Source: Roseiarcus sp963767245 (lineage in GTDB: Bacteria > Pseudomonadota > Alphaproteobacteria > Rhizobiales > Beijerinckiaceae). From it: a stretch of 64,000 bases of DNA. This document shows, in pieces, positions 60,529-64,000 of this stretch. The notes under the pieces are model-generated. The model saw nothing but the letters and a program-made list of their open reading frames with translations, ran no database searches and had not been told where the DNA came from. The translations under genes and the position numbers were made by a program. The DNA lies in the NCBI GenBank assembly GCA_963767245.1, contig CAVYDG010000024.1:186001-250000 (forward strand), given 5' to 3'. Position 1 is the first letter of the stretch, and every line of letters starts with the position of its first letter.

Positions 60529-60961
60529 ATGGCGACGGTCCGATCCGAACTCACGACGCAGGCGTCGGCAGACGAGGTGTGGTCGGCGGTTCGGGACATC
60601 GGCGCGCTCCATACCCGGCTCGTCCCCGGCTTCGTCGTCGACACCACGCTCGAGCCCGGCGCGCGCATCGTGACCTTCGTCAACGGCGTCACGCTGCGCG
60701 AACCGATCGTCACCCTCGACGACGAGGCTCGACGGCTGGTGTGGACCGCCGAGGGCGGCCGCGGCGAGACACTATAACGCCGCGCTCGAGGTAGGTTCGC
60801 TTCCCGGCGGGTCGACGTCCGTCGTCTGGACCGCCGACTTCCTGCCAGACGAACTCCATGGGTATTTCTCGCGGGCGATCGAGGCGGGAATGGCGGCGAT
60901 GCAGCGCGCGCTGGACGCGCCTCGCGCTCAAGAGGGACGTTCGAGCGGCAGCGGCGGATGA
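60529..60961 (+). pseudogene. SRPBCC-family (polyketide cyclase-like) protein, one frameshift
   Basis: From ATG 60529 (MATVRSELTTQASADEVWSA) the protein reads FVVDTTLEPGARIVTFVNGV and REPIVTLDDEARRLVWTAEGG. One extra G near 60761 introduces a stop at 60777. Removing it gives ARHYNAALEVGSLPGGSTSV, then VWTADFLPDELHGYFSRAIE to a stop at 60961, the normal SRPBCC C-terminal helix. The full protein is about 143 residues. The family binds hydrophobic ligands. Likely co-transcribed with the VOC gene. Confidence 0.75.
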
Positions 60962-61016
60962 CGACTGGCCGGCGGCATCGCCTGACGCTACCCTCGCCCC
61001 AGCGAGGGACCTCATC

Positions 61017-61575
61017 ATGTCAGGGCGTCTCGACATCACCGGCTACGCCATCGTCTCGGACGACGACAAGATCGCCGGCGCCGACGGACTGACGCCGGCT
61101 TCGCTGCGCAACGAAAAGGACTGGGAGCTTTACCAGCGCGCGCAGGAGCTTGCGGACCTCGTCGTATTCGCGCGCCGCAGCCACGAACTCGAGCCGAACA
61201 TCCACGGAACTCTGCGTCTTGTCGTCTCGCGTGAGGCGGCGGGGCTCGAGCAGCGGCCGGACAGTTGGTGGTGGGACCCGCGGCGCACGACCTGGGAAGA
61301 AGTCGCGGCCCGGCTTCTGCCGACGGGCGGCGTCGTCGCCGTGGGCGGCGGCCAGGTGGTGTTCGATCTCTTCCTCGTGATCGGCTTCGACGGGTTTCAT
61401 CTGTCCCGCGCCCATGGGGTCAAACCTCCCAGGCGGCCGGTCGGTGTTTTCTGCGTGCGACGCCGGCGTCTCGGCCGCGACCGTGCTCGAACAGCATGGT
61501 CTCAAGCTCAGCGAACGGATCGCCCTCGATCCGGCGCATGGCGTCGAAATGACCGTCTGGCGGCGCGCGCCCTGA
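61017..61575 (+). pseudogene. Dihydrofolate-reductase-family (RibD C-terminal-like) protein, one frameshift
   Basis: From ATG 61017 (MSGRLDITGYAIVSDDDKIA), with GAGGGA upstream. LADLVVFARRSHELEPN, VAVGGGQVVFDLFLVIGFDGFHLSRAHGVKPP are RibD-C/DHFR-like blocks. One extra base near 61428-61441 shifts the frame; restored, it continues GGRSVFSACDAGVSAATVLE, HGLKLSERIALDPAHGVEMT and ends VWRRAP at 61575. About 185 residues. Probably an NADPH reductase of unknown substrate. Last of the three genes divergent from araC. Confidence 0.72.
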
Positions 61576-61628
61576 GGGCCAAGGCGTGCGCGAGAGGCCC
61601 TTGCCGTCGAAGTTCGAGACGGCCTCGG

Positions 61629-62677
61629 CTACACGAATTCGGTCGCTTGCGCCCTCCCCGCCGGGAGGTTGAACGGTGTGATGACCTGTACCTGCGACGG
61701 CGTCGGCGGCGGGCCTTGCGGCAGGACGCGATGGGCTTGCATCACAACGCGGCAGGCCGAGCGCACGTCGAAACGCAGATCGTGATGCAGGATCGCGGAA
61801 AGTCGCTGTTCGCGAAGCAGCGCCAGGTTGTCGGCGTCAAGATCATGGCCGATGAACACCCGGCAGGGGCGCGACATCGCCCGAAAAACTTCGACAATCG
61901 CGCGGTTGCCGCCCCCGATCGAATAGGCCGCGACGATGTCCGGGTTGGCGGCGAGAGCCTTTCGAACCAGTGCGCCGGTCGCCCCGTCGATGCCGAGGCC
62001 TTCGCTGACTCTCGACGATGCCGAGTTTGGGATAGCGCGTTCTCAGCGCCCGTCGGAAACCGATCTCACGCTCTTCCTCGCCACGGAAACGATTGCTGCT
62101 GAGAGTCGTCAGGATTTTCGCTTTCGCGGTTCCGAGCCACTCGCCGATCAGGTACGCAGCGGTCTCGCCCGCTGCGCGATTGTCCATGCCGACATAAACC
62201 GCGCGACGGCAATTGGCGATGTCGGTCACCAGCGTGACCACTGGGACGCCGCGCGCAGTCATTCGATCGACGGCGGCCGCGATTTCGGGCGTGTCGGGCG
62301 CCTTGAGAAAGAGCCCGTGCGTTCCCCGCGCCGCGATCCTGTCGATCAGCGCGGCGAGATCGGCGAGCTTGGCGACCTCGCAGAAATGATAGCGGGCGCG
62401 GAACACCGCGGGCCGCAGCGCCGGCATCTCCTCTTCGAGCGCCAGACGGAACCGACTCGGAAAATCGGTCCGGCGCCTGCATGACGACGTCGACGACAAA
62501 CTTCCGGCCGGTGAGCCCCGCCTGCTCGCTCTGTCCATCGAGCTCGCGGATCGCCTGCTTGACCCGTTGCGCGGTGTGCTTGCGAACGCCTCCGCGGTTG
62601 TTGAGCACGCGATCGACGGTCGCTTCGCTCAGGCCCGCCTGCTGGGCGATTTCCTTGATGAGAAACGGATGGGCCAC
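61629..62677 (-). pseudogene. LacI-family transcriptional regulator, two frameshifts
   Basis: Three frames join into one protein of about 349 residues. The N-terminal frame (62677 to about 62460) is the DNA-binding domain: MAHPFLIKEIAQQAGLSEAT, VDRVLNNRGGVRKHTAQRVKQAI. An extra base near 62455-62465 leads to SRFRLALEEEMPALRPAVFRARYHFCEVAKL, DGMDNRAAGETAAYLIGEWLG-like periplasmic-binding blocks. A second extra base near 62001-62007 leads to EGLGIDGATGALVRKALAAN, YSIGGGNRAIVEVF and HDLDADNLALLREQRLSAI. Probably regulates the divergent dioxygenase or sugar genes beyond the window. Both breaks are +1. Confidence 0.8.
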
Positions 62678-62780
62678 GGGTCAGCCGCCCTGATGGGTTT
62701 TTGATGGAGTTGACGCGATATTCTCGCCGGGTCGCGCCCTTATACTGCAGCCGTCATCAACGAACGCACGGAGGAGCGCC

Positions 62781-63977
62781 ATGAAGGACGACAATGCGAA
62801 GCGGCTGAGAGCCAATCGCGTCTGGCTGACGCGAGGCGTCCTGCGATATCGACGCGTTCCGGCGGATCGTCGAGCGCTCCGTCGACCCCGCCGACTATCC
62901 CTTTGCCAGCGACGTCAAGTCGAACGTGCTCATCTATGACGGCCTCGAGGCGCGCAGCGCCGCCGCGTCGCCCGAGGCGCGCAAGGAGCTCATGGCGGAG
63001 TGGGTCGAGGCGCTGACCGACGGGCCCGGCATCATCGCCATTCGTGGCGCGTTCGCCGACATGACCCCGATCGACCGGACCAACGATCATTTCTGGGCGA
63101 TCATCGAGGACGAGCGCAGAAATAACGTTGGCGGCGGCGATCATTTCGCCAAGCCCGGCGCCAACGACCGCATCTGGAACGCGCTCGAGAAGCTCTGCCT
63201 GCGCGACCCCGCCGCATTCGCCGCCTATTACGGCAACGCGGTCATTGCGCTGGTGAGCGAAGCCTGGCTCGGCCCATCTTATCAGATCACCTCGCAGCTC
63301 AATGTCGTCAATCCGGGCGGCGCGGCCCAAGTCGCCGCATCGCGACTATCATCTGGGTTTTCAGTCGGCCGCAGACGATCGAGCGCTTTCCCGTCCACGT
63401 CCAGCGTCTCTCGCCGGTGCTGACGCTGCAGGGCGCGGTCGCCCATTGCGACATGCCGCTGGAAACCGGACCGACGCTCTACCTGCCGTTCTCGCACAGT
63501 TATTTGCCGGGCTACATGGCGACGGGCCGCGCAGAGTTTCGCGACTATTTCGAGTCCCATCACATCCAATTGCCGCTCGCCAAGGGCGACGCGGTGTTCT
63601 TCAACCCCGCGCTGTTCCATGCCGCCGGGACGAACCGCTCGAAGGACGTGCGCCGGATCGCCAACCTCCTCCAGGTCTCCTCGGCCTTCGGCCGGGCGAT
63701 GGAGAGCGTCGACCGGCTCAAGATGAGCTTGAAGCTCTATCCAGCGCTGAAAGGTCGGCTCGCCGGCAACGCGATCACGGCGGCCGAGGCCGACAACGCC
63801 ATCGCGGCTTCAGCCGAGGGCTATTCCTTCCCGACCAACCTCGACCGCGACCCGCCGAAAGGCGGCCTGGCGCCCAAGAGCCAGCAGGATCTGATGCGCC
63901 AGGCGCTCAAGGAAAACTGGTCGCCGGAAGTGTTCGCCCAAGAGGCCGAGGCGCAAGCCCGGAAGAAACTAACGTAA
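62781..63977 (+). pseudogene. Phytanoyl-CoA dioxygenase-family protein, three frameshifts
   Basis: Begins MKDDNAKRLRANRVWLT at 62781. An extra base near 62831-62834 leads to EASCDIDAFRRIVERSVD and the long middle block with EALTDGPGIIAIRGAFAD. A second extra base near 63330-63332 leads to SPHRDYHLGFQSA, with the Fe(II)-binding His-x-Asp. A third near 63373-63375 leads to TIERFPVHVQRLSPVLTLQG and GDAVFFNPALFHAAGTNRS, which carries the second iron His. With all three removed the protein is full length (about 397 residues) with all iron ligands. It would be an Fe(II)/2-oxoglutarate oxygenase. Three +1 breaks in 550 bases argue for consensus error. Confidence 0.8.
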
Positions 63978-64000
63978 GGAGCGCCATTGTAGACGCGGTC
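63978..64000 (+). other. Window end, possible start of the next gene
   Basis: The dioxygenase stop is followed by AAGGAG, a good ribosome-binding site, then GCGCCATTGTAGACGCGGTC. The nearest start would be an ATT or a GTA-adjacent codon, so given the frame errors here a start codon may be miscalled. A further gene in the same operon is likely but not readable. Confidence 0.3.

Noticed and set aside
1..64000. CRISPR array, prophage or conjugative element
   Set aside because: No regularly spaced repeats, no phage structural or integrase genes, and no transfer genes were seen; the only mobile elements are the IS200-type and IS110-type insertions.

Overview
The window is GC-rich, densely coded chromosomal DNA from an alphaproteobacterium, most likely Hyphomicrobiales (Rhizobiales). 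The Beijerinckiaceae/Methylocystaceae/Roseiarcaceae neighbourhood is my best guess, not a proof. The assignment rests on gene content and order: a Usg-family protein, a MucR/Ros zinc-finger regulator, the two-domain dCTP deaminase beside metZ, infA-maf-yacG, pgsA-moaD-moaE, an Atm1-like exporter followed by psd-pssA, and a SAM-II riboswitch in front of metZ. No rRNA or tRNA gene and no CRISPR array was seen.

Layout. 1-4.7 kb: end of usg and surface-glycan genes (a coiled-coil GT2/GT4 double glycosyltransferase, GmhB, a frameshifted RgpF-like protein). 4.9-7.7 kb: choline sulfatase, a DMT exporter and a small protein. 7.8-8.5 kb: an IS200-type element. 8.8-9.8 kb: secE-nusG behind a hairpin-rich leader. 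10.2-16.4 kb: msrP, an acyltransferase/ACP/GT2/GT2 glycan cassette, lysR and trxB. 16.6-20.4 kb: two class III nucleotide cyclases around dcd. 20.6-26 kb: SAM-II-metZ, yidB-like, small membrane proteins, pgsA-moaD-moaE, upp and mucR. 26.5-34.6 kb: Atm1-like exporter, psd, pssA and an RND pump. 34.9-36.5 kb: infA-maf-yacG followed by a decapitated glycosyltransferase. 36.5-41.8 kb: leftward run chaA, 2-dehydropantoate 2-reductase, small membrane protein, HAD phosphatase, oligopeptidase B. 41.9-45.6 kb: a tightly coupled operon of XRE-cupin regulator, GNAT, PDZ-membrane-GAF protein and haloacid dehalogenase. 45.6-49.8 kb: membrane protein, carboxylesterase, ArsR/AHSA1 pair and an IS110-family element. 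50-64 kb: accessory metabolism (MFS, SDRs, acyl-CoA ligase, VapBC, YbaK, DUF72, TetR, hydrolase, AraC, VOC/SRPBCC/reductase, LacI, phytanoyl-CoA dioxygenase).

How the genes work together. Phospholipid synthesis is represented twice (pgsA; psd-pssA). The glycan genes at 0-5 kb and 11.4-14.4 kb probably contribute to one surface polysaccharide. MoaD and MoaE make the molybdopterin that MsrP needs. MetZ is placed under S-adenosylmethionine control by the riboswitch. Several accessory operons sit next to their own divergent or leading regulator.

Caveat. I can reconstruct 13 single-base frame breaks in ten otherwise intact genes (about 4009, 11588, 14557, 50508, 53341, 57881, 60761, 61431, 62004, 62460, 62832, 63331, 63374). 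Seven lie in the last 3.5 kb, and ten of the thirteen read as one extra base. This looks more like uncorrected consensus error than true decay, but the sequence alone cannot settle it. Those genes are labelled pseudogene with the reconstruction given.
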